A stretch of DNA of 64,000 bases from Ephydatia muelleri (Eukaryota; Porifera; Demospongiae; Spongillida; Spongillidae), in NCBI GenBank assembly GCA_013339895.1, contig JABACO010000003.1, positions 393,635 to 457,634 of the forward strand, in the 5' to 3' direction. Below, piece after piece: positions 11,001-21,665 of this stretch. The number at the start of each line of letters is the position of its first letter. The first letter of the stretch is position 1. A program made the position numbers and the translations under genes. The notes under the pieces are model-generated. The model was not told where the DNA came from and searched no databases. It worked only from the letters and a program-made list of their open reading frames with translations.

Positions 11001-13916
11001 CCAAATTTGTGAAAAATGGTCAAAGAGAAAAGTCAACAATGACGCCATCAACAATTCTATTGGATATTTTCAACAGAAGCCACCTAAACCATTCTCTCAT
11101 AAGAATCAGATGTATGTTGAATAACGATCTTACTGTGGCACCATATATTCATCAATAGAATGTATCAATTGCAGCAATGAACAAAGCAAGAAAGTAACTA
11201 CCAACACAACAACAAGGTTGTTACATTTTAAAACATTTGGTTTAGTAAGGTTAAATCAGTAACAATAAAATTATAGAGAAGTAACCAAGGCAGTAGGAGT
11301 GGATGATTGTTTTGCTGAGTGTATGGATACACTCCTTGACCACAAGTAAGGGCACAAGGGTGCATTATTGATTTAAGGTGGATTTCAATTTACATGCCAT
11401 TTATCCCTTTATTGAAAGAAGTCATAAGGCTGCTTCTACAACACTTAGAACTGCTGCAAATGTAGGGGCTAAGGAACTTGCAGTCATGTTGAGCATTGCA
11501 GCTCTACTCAACATAGCTGCAAGTTGTTGTTCAAAAATAGATGCTATATAAGTCTGGCAAGTACCCCATACTTCTATTATGGCACCTTTTTCTTTCTCAG
11601 GAAGAAATAGGGGCCATCATAGAAGTTGCACGAAAACAGAACAAAGGACTGGAAAATTCATCAAACATATGCTGGCTGAATGCTGCCATACAAGCCTTGT
11701 TTACAACACCACTGTACACGATGATGAAAGGTATGTGGTAACTTTCTTACTTTGTATTTTGTGTCATGCACCATAGTTATGATTACCTATAATCATACAG
11801 CAATGATGTCATTGAGTAAGGCATCACTACTTGAAGCATTTGTCAGCATTTGCAATGATTTGGAAGGAATGGTGAATCATCCCTGTGATCCTGCAAACCT
11901 TGCAGTAAGATTATGTCACAATGGTTAGAATGCAATACATTTATCTGATAAAACAAACATCAGGATGCAATCAGTGCAGAAATGGTCAGTCTTACTCGAG
12001 GTGCTCAAAATGACTGCTGCGAAGGAATCACTGCATTGTTAGAGAGATTGTTTATGGAAACAGAGGTTTAATGAATATTTCATGGCAAAACATCAAATGA
12101 CCAACTTATGCCCTCTACTGCTAGATTTGTCATAAATCCAGCAGCAGATTTGCACATCCGTACAAGGCAGTCCCAGTGCTGTTCGAAAGGTGCATTTTTC
12201 TTTTGTTGTAACCAGTGCCTGCCTTGACCACAATATAACAAAATAGAATGTGAGTGAAATCAATGCTTTCACTGTGATCCCATCTGGTGTTAACCAAACA
12301 CATGGAAGAAGTGTTTTTGATTTAATGAGGGAGTGGCTAGATGGCAGACTCTCTGAAATGGAAGGACCACAAGTGTTAGATGTGTTACTGTAGTTCGACA
12401 TTTTTAAAAATGCCATTTACACTATAGATTCTGTGAAGGTTGCAACCAACGTTTATTAGTTCAGCAGAGAGAATTATCATTTCCATCTATCCTAATTATT
12501 CATTGCTCAAGAGTATCAGCCGATAACACATACAGAAAGCTAAAAAACCAGAATTGAAGTTCCAAGGTTTGCATGACAATTGCCATTGAACACAAAAGAC
12601 TTATTTGTATTACAGATCATACCAACTGACTCATCCGTGTTCCAGTGTCAATAGTGTCTATGAACTAAGTGCCTTAGTGGTAAGTTTGTATCCGTACATT
12701 ACAGTAATGATATTTATTCATTTATTTATTTAGCTTCATCACGGAAAAAGTGCTAATGAAGGACATTGTAATCCTTGAAGAATACAATAAATCACTTATT
12801 AAGATAACTTCTTTCAGACACATGCATTGTGCGGAGCAGGAACGCGTGGATTCATTATAATGATGTAGAAGTCAGTTTGATTTCACTTCCTGATTACAAT
12901 TGCTCAAACGAAGTGAAGGTAAAGAATGTAAGCAAATTATGACATTTATATTGTGTTCAATTTTAGGAGAATGTATCATTGGCAATCTATACAACTTCTA
13001 TGACATCCGTAGGTGTTGGCAGCATGTTTGAGTCGCATCACATCAATGCATTGATTGATTTGCAGACATTCCTGGATAGATGCAATTCCAATCCACCTCT
13101 AATGTATTTGCAGAAGTTCCACACTCTGGTAAGTGGCATGTGTGTTGCTGTTACATATTTGAAGGGTTGCATAACCCTAATCATTGGGTAGGGGAAGAAT
13201 GTGATGGACTATGACATGCTACTGTTTCCAGTACATAAACCCCAACACTGGTGTCTAGTGGTTAGCATTTCTGTTTGTACTACATCTACCTGTGGATAAA
13301 CAAAACTGGATTGCAGGTTGTTTATCTTCAGTCAAAGGAAATTCACTGCATTGATTCACTAAATTGCAGCAATGAAGATGCTGTCAATTGGATATGGTGA
13401 AAGGGAAAATTTGTCCTGTCAAAAATAATTATTTTCTTTTATATTAAGGATGTATATGGCCATCGAAGTACAATATTCTAGTAAGACTCAACTCTCAAGC
13501 TCAGATTGGAGAGTTAGTGATGTAATGGTATATATAGTGCCTTATGCAGTTATACTCAATGCAACACCTTTCCTCTCTAAAGACTGGAGGTACAGATAAT
13601 CCCATGCAGAACAATTCACAAGATTGTGGAGTCTTTGTGTGCTTGTAAGAATATAATATTATGATTACATGTCCTAATGTGATGATGAACACATCTTTTA
13701 GGCTGCAAGACTACTTGTTGAAGGATTCCCTTGTCTGCACACACAGGTAAGGAATTATGAGTTATATGATACTTTGCATCATCTAGAAAAAATAATTTCA
13801 TTGTACCTTTCCTTCTAAACAAGGACTTGATTAACAAATTTAGATTGCAAATGGCACATGAGCTATCACTTGGTGCTCTCTGTTCTCTACAATCGGCTGT
13901 AATTAAAATAAATTAA
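7552..13916 (+). CDS. Multi-exon PHD - MULE-like transposase - USP - Ulp1 protein
   Basis: All coding blocks are on the plus strand and are joined by short introns. Order: N-terminal exon 7552-7764 ([20 protein letters not shown]), acidic exon from 7821, PHD exons 8164-8225 and 8281-8423, transposase exons from 8900 to about 11100, USP exons 11601-12918, Ulp1 exons 12967-13916 with stop at 13914. Nine consecutive exons from 12734 onward connect in frame without a lesion. The product would be a nuclear DDE recombinase with a histone-tail reader and two isopeptidases, one for ubiquitin-like and one for SUMO-like conjugates. No terminal inverted repeats or target duplications were found, so it could be a transposon gene or a domesticated one. 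Several junctions are unresolved: after 8013, after about 10122, and 10920-11600. Treating everything as one transcript is inference; two adjacent genes are possible. Confidence 0.65.
8164..8423 (+). CDS. PHD finger split by a 55-nt intron
   Basis: Exon 8164-8225 ends ...[13 protein letters not shown] and exon 8281-8423 continues [18 protein letters not shown] to ETYKCPTC. All eight C4HC3 zinc ligands are present (CxC, CxxC, H, C, CxxC). The intron is GTAAGA...TTCTAG. The motif order FMIGCD[12 protein letters not shown] matches the PHD class found in KDM2/KDM7-type and related chromatin proteins, which read methylated histone H3 tails. Ligand preference here is not known. Confidence 0.85.
8900..11110 (+). 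CDS. MULE-like DDE transposase core
   Basis: The main exon starts at 8900 after TTGTTTCAG and stays open to about 10122. It has a cysteine pair (YCTFSSCPV), then the first acidic motif [10 protein letters not shown] (Asp codon 9701), a [10 protein letters not shown] strand, and a second acidic motif VIIDRS (Asp codon 9938). A C-x-x-H site follows (HACTSHVMN). Later exons give [33 protein letters not shown] from 10636, and [12 protein letters not shown], where Glu codon 10770 fits the third catalytic residue. This D-D-E spacing with an inserted C/H site is MULE-like. The junction near 10122-10216 could not be solved without a stop, so a small lesion or unusual splice is possible. Confidence 0.62.
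11601..12918 (+). CDS. USP-type ubiquitin-specific protease domain
   Basis: Exon 11601-11730 holds the Cys box [18 protein letters not shown] (catalytic Cys codon 11670). In-frame exons 11801-11904 and 11964-12065 follow, the latter with [16 protein letters not shown], equivalent to the family QQDAxEFL helix. Exon from about 12421 has FCEGCNQ and FPSILIIH. Exon 12614-12679 gives QLTHP...VYELSALV, exon 12734-12767 [11 protein letters not shown], and exon 12818-12918 starts [11 protein letters not shown]. The join produces the catalytic His box GHY. The [10 protein letters not shown] segment supplies the third triad position. USPs cleave ubiquitin or ubiquitin-like isopeptide bonds. The exon around 12120-12190 and the one at 12250-12390 have uncertain ends. 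Confidence 0.8.
12967..13916 (+). CDS. Ulp1-type (C48) SUMO-protease domain, C-terminal
   Basis: Exons 12967-13128, 13192-13260, 13317-13396, 13449-about 13509, 13583-13644, 13702-13746 and 13844-13916 join in frame to a TAA stop at 13914. The triad is visible: HWCLV (His codon 13246), IHCIDSL (Asp codon 13353), and [11 protein letters not shown] (oxyanion Gln codon 13619, Cys codon 13625). The strand [20 protein letters not shown] is created by splicing out 13261-13316, whose GTTAGC donor is weak. Ulp1/SENP enzymes process or remove SUMO-like proteins; Ulp1 domains are known fused to several transposase classes, including plant MULEs and Zisupton-type elements. Confidence 0.85.
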
Positions 13917-14376
13917 TTACAAATTGTGATCGCTCGATTGTGATCACAATATTCTCTAACATGAAGCATGTAGGACAAGCTATCATAAAAGAAAGCAGTA
14001 CTGAACATCAAGCTGCACATGTTGAGAATGAGAACAGTGATGATAGTGTTCTGGATCAAAGTATTAGGGAAGGACCATGATTGAGTGATGGTTATGAAGA
14101 CGATGGCAAATTGATGATTGTGATGACAAAAGTGATGAGGATGAAGAAGAAGAGAGGGACCCTAATTTTTTAGTTCCACATATATCAATCAACCAGATTC
14201 AGATGATTTATGTGCACTTAAATGGGGCAAAGATCACTACATGAGATGTCTTCCATCAATGAAAAGAAAACCGTATACGTAAGGCAATACAATCCAGATG
14301 TATATGTCAATTTTACTGCAAAAACCTCTCAGAAAACAACAGTGCCCATTTGAGAGAGATTTTATCAGAAAAGTGG
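13917..14376. other. No gene seen; decayed acidic coding remnants
   Basis: Stop-interrupted runs of acidic codons appear (for example ENENSDDSVLDQS near 14030-14075 and DEDEEEERDPNFLVP near 14137-14185). They may be remnants of another exon or element. No family is recognised. Confidence 0.3.
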
Positions 14377-14476
14377 NNNNNNNNNNNNNNNNNNNNNNNN
14401 NNNNNNNNNNNNNNNNNNNNNNNNNNNNNNNNNNNNNNNNNNNNNNNNNNNNNNNNNNNNNNNNNNNNNNNNNNNN
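14377..14476. other. Assembly gap of 100 N
   Basis: Exactly 100 N, followed at once by an 18-base G run (14477-14494). The gap size is a placeholder, so distance across it is unknown. Confidence 0.99.
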
Positions 14477-14639
14477 GGGGGGGGGGGGGGGGGGCGGCGC
14501 GTAGATTATTGATTATCATATGGGGGAATTACCGCGGACTGCGGGTCACATAACATAATAAAAATATCCAGAGAAGCGGAAATCCAGCGTCAAATACCTT
14601 CGATCAGAAACATGGTAGGTTTTATCAATGAAACATACC

Positions 14640-15045
14640 TTTTTTTTGACCTGTCTCCAAAAAGACAAAGATTTTTGCATCAGAGTCAATGAAAACAAAG
14701 TTGTCAGGTCTATGCAAAACTCGCTGGGTTGAACGGCACACTTGCTATGAAACATTTTATGAGTTTTACAAATACATTTGTTTATGTCTGGAAGCTATTG
14801 TGGATCCTAGTGCACATTCTGAGCTGGACCTAATGATGGTACCTGGGAATGGGATTCTGAAACTAAGATTAAAGCCCAAGGACTTCTTCAAGTACTAAAG
14901 TCATCACAGAATATATTGACGTTCCTTATAGCTAAGAATGTTCTGGAAAAAGTGAAACCTATTGCTGTTAAGTTACAAAAAAGAGATATTGATGTTATGG
15001 AAGCATACAACATAGGATTTGAGGAATTACATTATGAAAAGTAAT
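14640..15045 (+). pseudogene. hAT (ZMYM-like) transposase fragment
   Basis: SPKRQRFLHQS, then LCKTRWVERHTCYETF after a frame change, then in a third frame GTWEWDSETKIKAQG and LIAKNVLEKVKPIAVKL to ELHYEK. The LCKTRWVERH signature and following helices belong to the central region of zinc-finger hAT transposases. The 5' part is absent at the gap and the C-terminal dimerisation domain is missing. At least one frame change and a stop make it non-functional. Confidence 0.8.
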
Positions 15046-15051
15046 ACTTTT

Positions 15052-15145
15052 TAATGTGTGTGCATGTGCATGTGAGTGCATGTGTGTGCATGTGTGTGCA
15101 TGTGTATGCATGTGTGTGTGGTTGTGCATATGTGTGTGTGTTAAA
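15052..15145. repeat. TGTGTGCATG microsatellite
   Basis: Alternating TG with interspersed CATG words over about 90 bases. Any frame across it is low complexity. Confidence 0.8.
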
Positions 15146-15188
15146 ACAGAATCGTACTCCGCCATCCTCATTAATTATTCATATCGGA

Positions 15189-15226
15189 CCCCCCCCCCCC
15201 CCCCCCCTTCCCGAATTCCTCCACTG
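15189..15226. repeat. Poly-C tract and hAT-like terminus
   Basis: Nineteen C are followed by TTCCCGAATTCCTCCACTG. On the minus strand this starts CAGTGGAGGAATTCGGG and runs into poly-G, like other hAT ends here. It abuts Gypsy RNase H coding sequence at 15227, so it probably marks an insertion that truncated the retroelement. Confidence 0.4.
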
Positions 15227-15379
15227 ATAAGGTCAAATTGGACAACTCAAGGCTCACGAGGTGGTAGCCTGGCTCTACAGCCATACCAGTTCAAGGTGAT
15301 GTATCGACCAGTGAAGGCTAACGGAAACGCCGACGCCTTGTCGCGACAAGCCAACTTGTCGCCAGGAGAAGTATATTAG
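15227..15379 (+). pseudogene. Gypsy-type RNase H C-terminal fragment
   Basis: The frame contains SLALQPYQFKVMYRPVKANG and NADALSRQANLSPGEVY and then stops at 15379. The (V/M)YRPxKANGNADALSR motif is the end of a Ty3/Gypsy RNase H. The stop lies only about a dozen residues after the motif. In the usual order an integrase would follow; here noncoding sequence follows at once, which fits an element whose RNase H is the last pol domain. Confidence 0.7.
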
Positions 15380-15805
15380 AGGAGTGTGAGGGCATGGGGA
15401 CCCTCGCGTGACGCAACCATTGCTTAATCCACATTCGTTATTGGCGGGATGTACAGCCGCAGTGAAAGAACGATCCGTCGCCCGGACCCGTTCGAGACAA
15501 CCAATTCTATAATACTATTGAACTGTATAGCGGGAGGGGAGACTATTTAAAGTGTATTTTTGGTCCATGTAAGGGAGAGAAAGGTGATATATTCTATATT
15601 GCTTACGATCGTTGCGAAAGCCACATCGCTAGGGAGCGACGGGAGAGACCGGGAACCCTTCACAGACGTACCTCGTGGAACTTGTGAGGGTGAAAATTTT
15701 TTTGACGTACCTTGCGGAGCCCGTGAGGAAACTCACACCGATGGTGAAATTTTTTCGTCGCTATTATTAATGAGGGTATGTAGTATGTATTACCTTTAAT
15801 TAGAA
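15380..15805. other. Possible LTR remnant downstream of RNase H
   Basis: The sequence begins TGTGAGGGCATGG just after the RNase H stop, lacks coding character, and contains repeated words (CGTACCTCGTGGAACTTGTGAGGG and CGTACCTTGCGGAGCCCGTGAGG). A long terminal repeat is likely from position alone. No second LTR was found. Confidence 0.3.
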
Positions 15806-15876
15806 ACAAAAACTTGGTAGCTAGCTAACGAAAGTAAGAGTATGTTATAAATGTCAATCGCGTAGTTCATTTGGGA
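15806..15876 (+). repeat. Dispersed repeat, copy 1
   Basis: AACAAAAACTTGGTAGCTAG followed by CTAACGAAAG and, about 35 bases on, ATCGCGTAGTTCATTT. The same order of words is found on the minus strand at 32629-32703. The family is unknown. Confidence 0.6.
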
Positions 15877-15907
15877 CAGTTTCCGCGAAAATTGCCCCAC
15901 GGTTAAA

Positions 15908-16087
15908 ATGTTATAAAAATGCATCGCGTTTGAATCGCTATAACTTCCCAACGGATAACGCTATCGACTTCCTATTTTCAACACTTCATAGTGAAATGGT
16001 GTAATATGAAGTGGTGAAAATAGGAAGTCGATAGCGTTATCCGTTGGGAAGTTATAGCGATTCAAACGCGATGCATTTTTATAACAT
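15908..16087. mobile_element. Foldback MITE with 82-bp arms
   Basis: Left arm 15908-15989 and right arm 16006-16087 are complementary over about 82 bp (ATGTTATAAAAATGCATCGC at the outer end), with a 16-base loop. The near-perfect arms suggest recent origin or gene conversion. No clear target duplication was identified. Confidence 0.85.
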
Positions 16088-17420
16088 GGCCAGCAATTGC
16101 GGACATGAATTATTTGAATTCCGTAATACGCGTAATAAAATTATTGTACATGGAGTCAATGGGTAATTTCTATCAATCGCGCACAGTTTAGTACCAAAGA
16201 CTTGTAGTAAAGTTTATAAACTTAAGTATGATACAGGGACAAATAACACATTGTTTGTATATCTTCTGTTCTGTAAAAATTTGCCCCCATCAATTTCAAA
16301 ACGGGGTTTTGTTTTACTGCATACATTTAATGGCTGGCATACTTTTGATCCCTATTTTCCCTTTCCTATTTTACCGCGTGGACGATCTATTGAAGATTAT
16401 AAAGTGGATTCTGAAGCCAAAGCTATTTCCATATCTATATGTGCAAATAGCATATCTACCCCATGTGCACGTCTATTTCTAGATTCAAGTATGTGAATTC
16501 TAGTACCCCGTTCAAGCCATAAATTATTAATAATGAATTAAACGTCGTAAGGTTGCCCAAGCACTCCTCAAAGCCTTGCTTCTTGTACGATACTACTATA
16601 CCACCACCCGGCCAACTCTCAGACATGGCAGCATACATGCACGACCCCGGTCGTGTGTCCGTGGAGTATGTTGGAACGATGTTTCCTATAGCTTGGTACG
16701 TTTTGTTACGATATGCTATATTGCTATAATATGAGTTAACACTCAGCAACAGCCATCACCAAATAGCGAGGCTAGGTTTTTTTGACAGTATTTTACGCAA
16801 AGTATAGGTTATACGTTATAACTGAAAGCTATATGCAGCCTTCTCTGTGATCACGTGCGTAGGATTTTGATCGAAACACGAAGTGTGCAAGCAACCGCAT
16901 GTCGATCCATATGAATAGGGAAGCCCTAGCTGCTAGAACGCCACAGTGCACACCACACGCATCAACGCATAATTCCCACAAACGCGAAATACAAGGCAAC
17001 TCTTGCGCGATCGCGTGTCATAGGTTGTGCCTTCAAAGTTGTACCACAATATCTCAGCGAAGAGTCTGAGACGCGCTTCGGAAAAAATAAATTGTAAGGT
17101 GACAATAATTTTATTGTTCAGTGACAATAATTTATTGTTTGACAAATTGTATTAACAATTATTTAGGTGAGACGTTACAATATATTGAAGCATATTGTTG
17201 ACTTAATAAAATGACCATGCGAGTTAACTTTTCCGTACATCCGCTAATCATCGTTGTCGTTATACTCGTAGAGTTGTACAAATGTAATTAAGGTCGCATG
17301 TAGCGGCGGCGGCACTCAGACGAACTTCATATTTATTGTACATATATATGATATCGCATAAGATTCATTGACTTAAACTCCACTTTTTAGTTTTAACAAC
17401 ATGACATTTTCTCGCGCGGG
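16088..17420. other. No gene seen
   Basis: AT-rich sequence with short frames lacking recognisable motifs. The frames at 16228-16496 and 16456-16749 show no domain. Confidence 0.4.
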
Positions 17421-17424
17421 AATA

Positions 17425-17838
17425 CTATAGTTCATCCTCTGATTCAGACACTCCACCAAGTCGAATGTCGGCCGGCGGCATAATTAACGCCTCGTGAATT
17501 TCATGTAGTGACCAAAATCGATGATTATGCTTAAGAAACATAAGCATTTCTAGTGTTATTGGAAGCAGACGAGCACGATGATCAGTTGCAATATATTCAG
17601 CTGTGGAAAATAGACTCTCAACATCGACGGATCCAGTGGGAATGAAGTTTAGATCGATGTAGGTCGCCTTCTTCGTTATGTCCAATTTGCGCTTTTTAAG
17701 TAAGGCTGTAAAATCTATTTTCCCTGCCATATTGACATCAATGAGTGCAGCCACTGGTTCCTCTTCAATGCGAAACATCGTACACGCTTTCTTTTCAGAG
17801 CTGGTCATACTCACTTCTTTATTGTTAATGATCTTCAC
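17425..17838 (-). pseudogene. hAT transposase C-terminal dimerisation fragment
   Basis: A 137-codon frame contains GSVDVESLFSTAEYIATDHR and LPITLEMLMFLKHNHRFW. This matches the hAT C-terminal dimerisation region (x-E-x-LFSxA, then RxRLxPxxxExLxFLKxNxxxW). The catalytic part is absent. The family differs from the ZMYM-like hATs elsewhere in the window, which have SERSFSxxRRIK. Confidence 0.82.
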
Positions 17839-17855
17839 AATTCCATTTTCAAAGG

Positions 17856-18080
17856 ACCCTTCTACATGGGTACCTATTTTGAACCGATTTGGACACTCCT
17901 GTGGCCGTTTTGAACCCTACGGGGTATCGGACCTTGTAACGTCGGTACCCCGCATGTGTAAGACACCAAAATGGATTTTCACATATAGTAATGGTGTGGT
18001 ATGTTGTGTTAAAAATAGGAACCCGATAGCGTTAATATTTCGGAAGATATATCGATTTAAATTTTATGTTATAAAATAAA
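17856..18080 (+). mobile_element. Solo arm of the long foldback element
   Basis: From GGACCCTTCTAC to TTATAAAATAAAAT this matches the right arm of the foldback at 44407-45231, with an 11-base deletion (the ACCTGAAGATG words are missing) and scattered substitutions. The outer end (CCACAAGACCC onward) and the second arm are missing. Confidence 0.8.
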
Positions 18081-18095
18081 ATTATTTATTATTTG

Positions 18096-18316
18096 TTTAT
18101 GTACAATGTATAACCACATAAGGGTCGCTCGCTGTATTTATCTCACATTAATAACTTTAATACTTTCTACACGTACGTGAGATTAACAAATGGCTCCAAT
18201 TAGATATGATGATGGCAATGGGCAGTCCTATCATAGCCCAACTGTTGAGGAGCACTATCGAGTAAAGTACTTTGAAGTTATTGACCTAGCCATTAACAGC
18301 ATCCAATACCTGCATT
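18096..18316 (+). mobile_element. Internal-deletion derivative of the 30-kb hAT
   Basis: 18096-18193 matches 30080-30184 (start region to ATGGCT), and the sequence continues directly as CCAATTAGATATGATG, matching 31708 onward to the word ATCCAATA. About 1.5 kb of the 29966-32447 element is missing. The join falls in a shared GCT, so a microhomology deletion is likely. Confidence 0.85.
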
Positions 18317-21300
18317 CACGGCATCATATGAAATGGTGAATACAACTTGTGTTACATGCGAAAGAGTTTTTGCATACCATTGATGTGACACGTTAATTGT
18401 GCCGGGAACCGGAAAGGCACTGCCATAATAGAATATTAAATTGGCGTTACAGAATTAAAATTGTAATTAAAATTGTAATTGTAGTGTTCTTATTTTCTAA
18501 ACGAAAAAAAACGAGTTGATTAGGTCGTTGTGGTTAAGCATTACTCAACTGGGGCTCTGTGCCCGAGAGGGATAGCACTGCCATGATCGTTTAAACGTAC
18601 TGCAGTGCACGGACCATTTTCCCATCGTTTGGTTGTTGGACATCGTTTGGTACTTATTATTTTCTGTGGCCACTACGGTACACAAATGCTATAAGGCGTT
18701 ATTATGAACAGGCCGGGTAGAACTCACGGCCGTTTCAATGCATTGAAAACTTGGACATTAGGCCTCCGCCCGTGATGAATATTAACTACCTAGTTACCGA
18801 CTCATTATCGGCCTGGCAACCACGTGCGAATGGAATTCGCGTTGCTACTAGTCTTTGGTTATAGTGATACATATAAATAACGGATGGCTGAAAAGTGTCA
18901 TCTATTCTGATGAGAACAGTGCAAGTCCTGTCTTGACAGCACTCTCCTACGCAACGCTGTAATTGCGGAAGTTAGGATACCTGTTTCGAATAGGGTACGA
19001 ACACGAGGCTTGTTTGGACCAACTGCCACAGATCTGTGAAAACCACTTATACTAAGTATAGTGGACGCATAAGTGTATAAATTTATGGTGTGTACTAAGA
19101 TGGACGCTTTTTCTGTCGGCTATACAAAACATCTAGAATATGGGTTTACAAGATGACCGCGCGGTTACTGGTGTAAATAAACGGCTGAGTGTAAAAGTTA
19201 TTGTTTTCGTCGCTTTGGCGGTGGCTTTCTGGCTTCCAGCATAGGAGAAACGCTTAGAACGTTTCTTGCATTATGCTTTGAAGCCTTTGAACACTTTGTC
19301 CTGCATCGAGGCGTATGTTCTTTAGTATATATGGAATTTGGAATGTATAGTTTCAATGCCTTGCTCCCCCATCCAATTTCATATCGATGCATCCATTCCA
19401 TTGTGTGCCTCTCCAACAAATGCATTTTTACTGTTCTGTTACTCCTTTGAAGTCTTTGTCAAAATATGAGAAAATCCCTGTGATAGCCTGACCTGTGGAA
19501 ATGAAAAAAATTAGCAAACTCATTATTTTGCAGGTACCAATTTAATCCTGTGGCAGAACACCTCAATTGTATAGAGTGTGACAATTAGCAAACTTATGGA
19601 AGACTTGTTTTTACTTTTCACATACATTTCTAGTATCACTGAGCAGTGATGGTGAACACTGTTGTGCTGTGTTTAGAAGAGACTCACACAGTGTGTCAAC
19701 ATATGAAGGCTATACAGAAATTGTGGATAGAACTTTAACACTAAATTTTTGCATGGTTACCCACAAATGCCCCACTGTGATACTGTTGCCGATGTACATG
19801 AAAGGATTGCAAAGCCAAATCTAGTCCCTTTACAAACGGGCTGCCTGACATAGGGAATCCTTTTTCCAACATAGCTGTGAGCTCCTTAACCCTACTGTCC
19901 TGCTGATTGGATGGAAATTATTAACAAATAAGAATTTAACTCTGAATGAACGAACCAATGTTGCTACTTGATGGATATGAAGATTCCTTGCAATATTTAT
20001 GAATCCAGGCAAACACACTTTGTGAAAAAAAAAACAAAGATGTACGATTTGCCTTATACACATTTATTCCTACCTAAGTTAATGGAATATAAAAAAATGG
20101 TTCCTCTATGCAGTTATAAAACTTCTAGGCATTCTTTAAATCCCCTCCCGATTGCACAAATTATTTGTGATCTTTTTGAAGTAGATGCAGTGAATGAGGG
20201 GCCCATGTCTTCGTTTTAGGCTTTCTTTCAGACAGTAGTGTCTGTAATCCATCATTGGTGAACAACAAACGTACAATTATTTCTGGGGCCGGGTGGATAC
20301 TTTGTAATGTCAAATGGTGGTGTGAAACACAACATGGACATTCAGTGCTGGCTGAAATAGTTATTCATTCAGATAGGCATCCACTGCACACTACTGCACT
20401 GCAATATAACTGCAATTGTTGTATAAGAACCTATGTGCATATATGACACATAAGCTGGTCCATGACAGACAAGGCCTGGTTGGCACATTGTGGTGGTTGC
20501 TCATACTGTGATGAAACCTTTGATAGTGCAATGGCCTCAACACAGATCTAAAAAACTTTAGGTGCGATTCCAGCTGCCTGCCTGGAACTTGTGATCGTTT
20601 TTTAGCTCATTGTGAGTGGATTGGTTCCTGTTGACGTTGAAGAATACGTCATGCAGTCAGCCAGTGTCTATGCATTGTACGGTCATTGAATGTATTTACC
20701 TCACAGCTGTGTGACAAATGTTTGGTCCAGTCATATGTCTTGATCATGCATCTGTAAGGCGCCTTGATTGATGATGCCTTGATATGGCGCTGAACAACCA
20801 GATAGCTTGTTTTGCAGAATTTACTTGGAAATGCATGTAGGTCAACATCAGTGCTGATGATGATTCCAAAGCAAGATATATTTAAGTTTCTCTTTTTAAG
20901 CACTGCAATCGTACGTACATGTAGGATTAGACGACCTTGAACCCGTCTGTAGCCTATAGCCACAGATCCTGCAATAGTTATTGACCTGGCACTCACGCGG
21001 TTGATCTATTGATCTTGACCATTTTGCAAAGGTCACAACTTCTCACAGAAAAAGCGTCCAGAGAGAGGCTATTCACATACAACGAAAACTACGCTTGCAC
21101 GCTTAAGTGCGAAGGTTTGGAGCTCAAGAATGTGGCAGTTGTGGCGTACTAGACGGCTGAATTGAACGTAGTTTGTAAACAAAATACGATCTAAATAATG
21201 CGCAATCAATACATACGTCGATCCATAGGGGTATAAAATGCGTTGTACTTTTTAATAAGGAGTTGGTACCCTGGGAAACTTCATGTAATAGTTTTTGGAT

Positions 21301-21555
21301 TTTTAGTCACCGTCTAGATGGGAATAAAAAGGACTAAACATATGGCAACTTTTGTGCATCTTTATGGCCGACATACCGTAATGTTTACTATCATTCTCTA
21401 ATTAAAAACCTAATGTCCATTACGGAACGACCGTGAACTAACTTAAATTACAGCGTTCAGTCCCTAACGGCAACGACCTGTCGGTGCGGTTAAGGATGAA
21501 TAGCAATATTATATTCATGTATAAAACCACAAATCATTTCATACAAGGATATCAG
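18317..21555. other. No supported gene
   Basis: Several minus-strand frames exist. One at 19198-19425 ends in a basic PPPKRRKQ tail, and one of 115 codons lies at 20649-20996. Neither shows a recognisable domain or supported splice sites. This stretch could include exons of unrecognised genes. Confidence 0.35.
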
Positions 21556-21559
21556 TGAG

Positions 21560-21665
21560 GCGCGCGCATTTGACTTAAAGGAGGAGACGCCACGTAAATA
21601 GTGGCGCAGGCCGTGCTCAAACTCCCGTATAAAAGGCGCTTGGATCCAACCGGAAATCACGTGAG
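21560..21665 (+). promoter_or_regulatory. TATA-type promoter, inverted match at 26.4 kb
   Basis: TTAAAGGAGGAGACGC, then CCCGTATAAAAGGCGCTTGG and ATCCAACCGG. The same words in the same order (TTAAAGCAGGAG, CCGTATAAAAGGAGCTTGG, ATCCAA) occur on the minus strand at 26405-26455. The TATAAAAGG element faces into the interval from both sides. Confidence 0.5.

Noticed and set aside
20649-20996. 115-codon minus-strand frame as a gene
   Set aside because: No recognisable domain, no splice support and no conserved neighbours.
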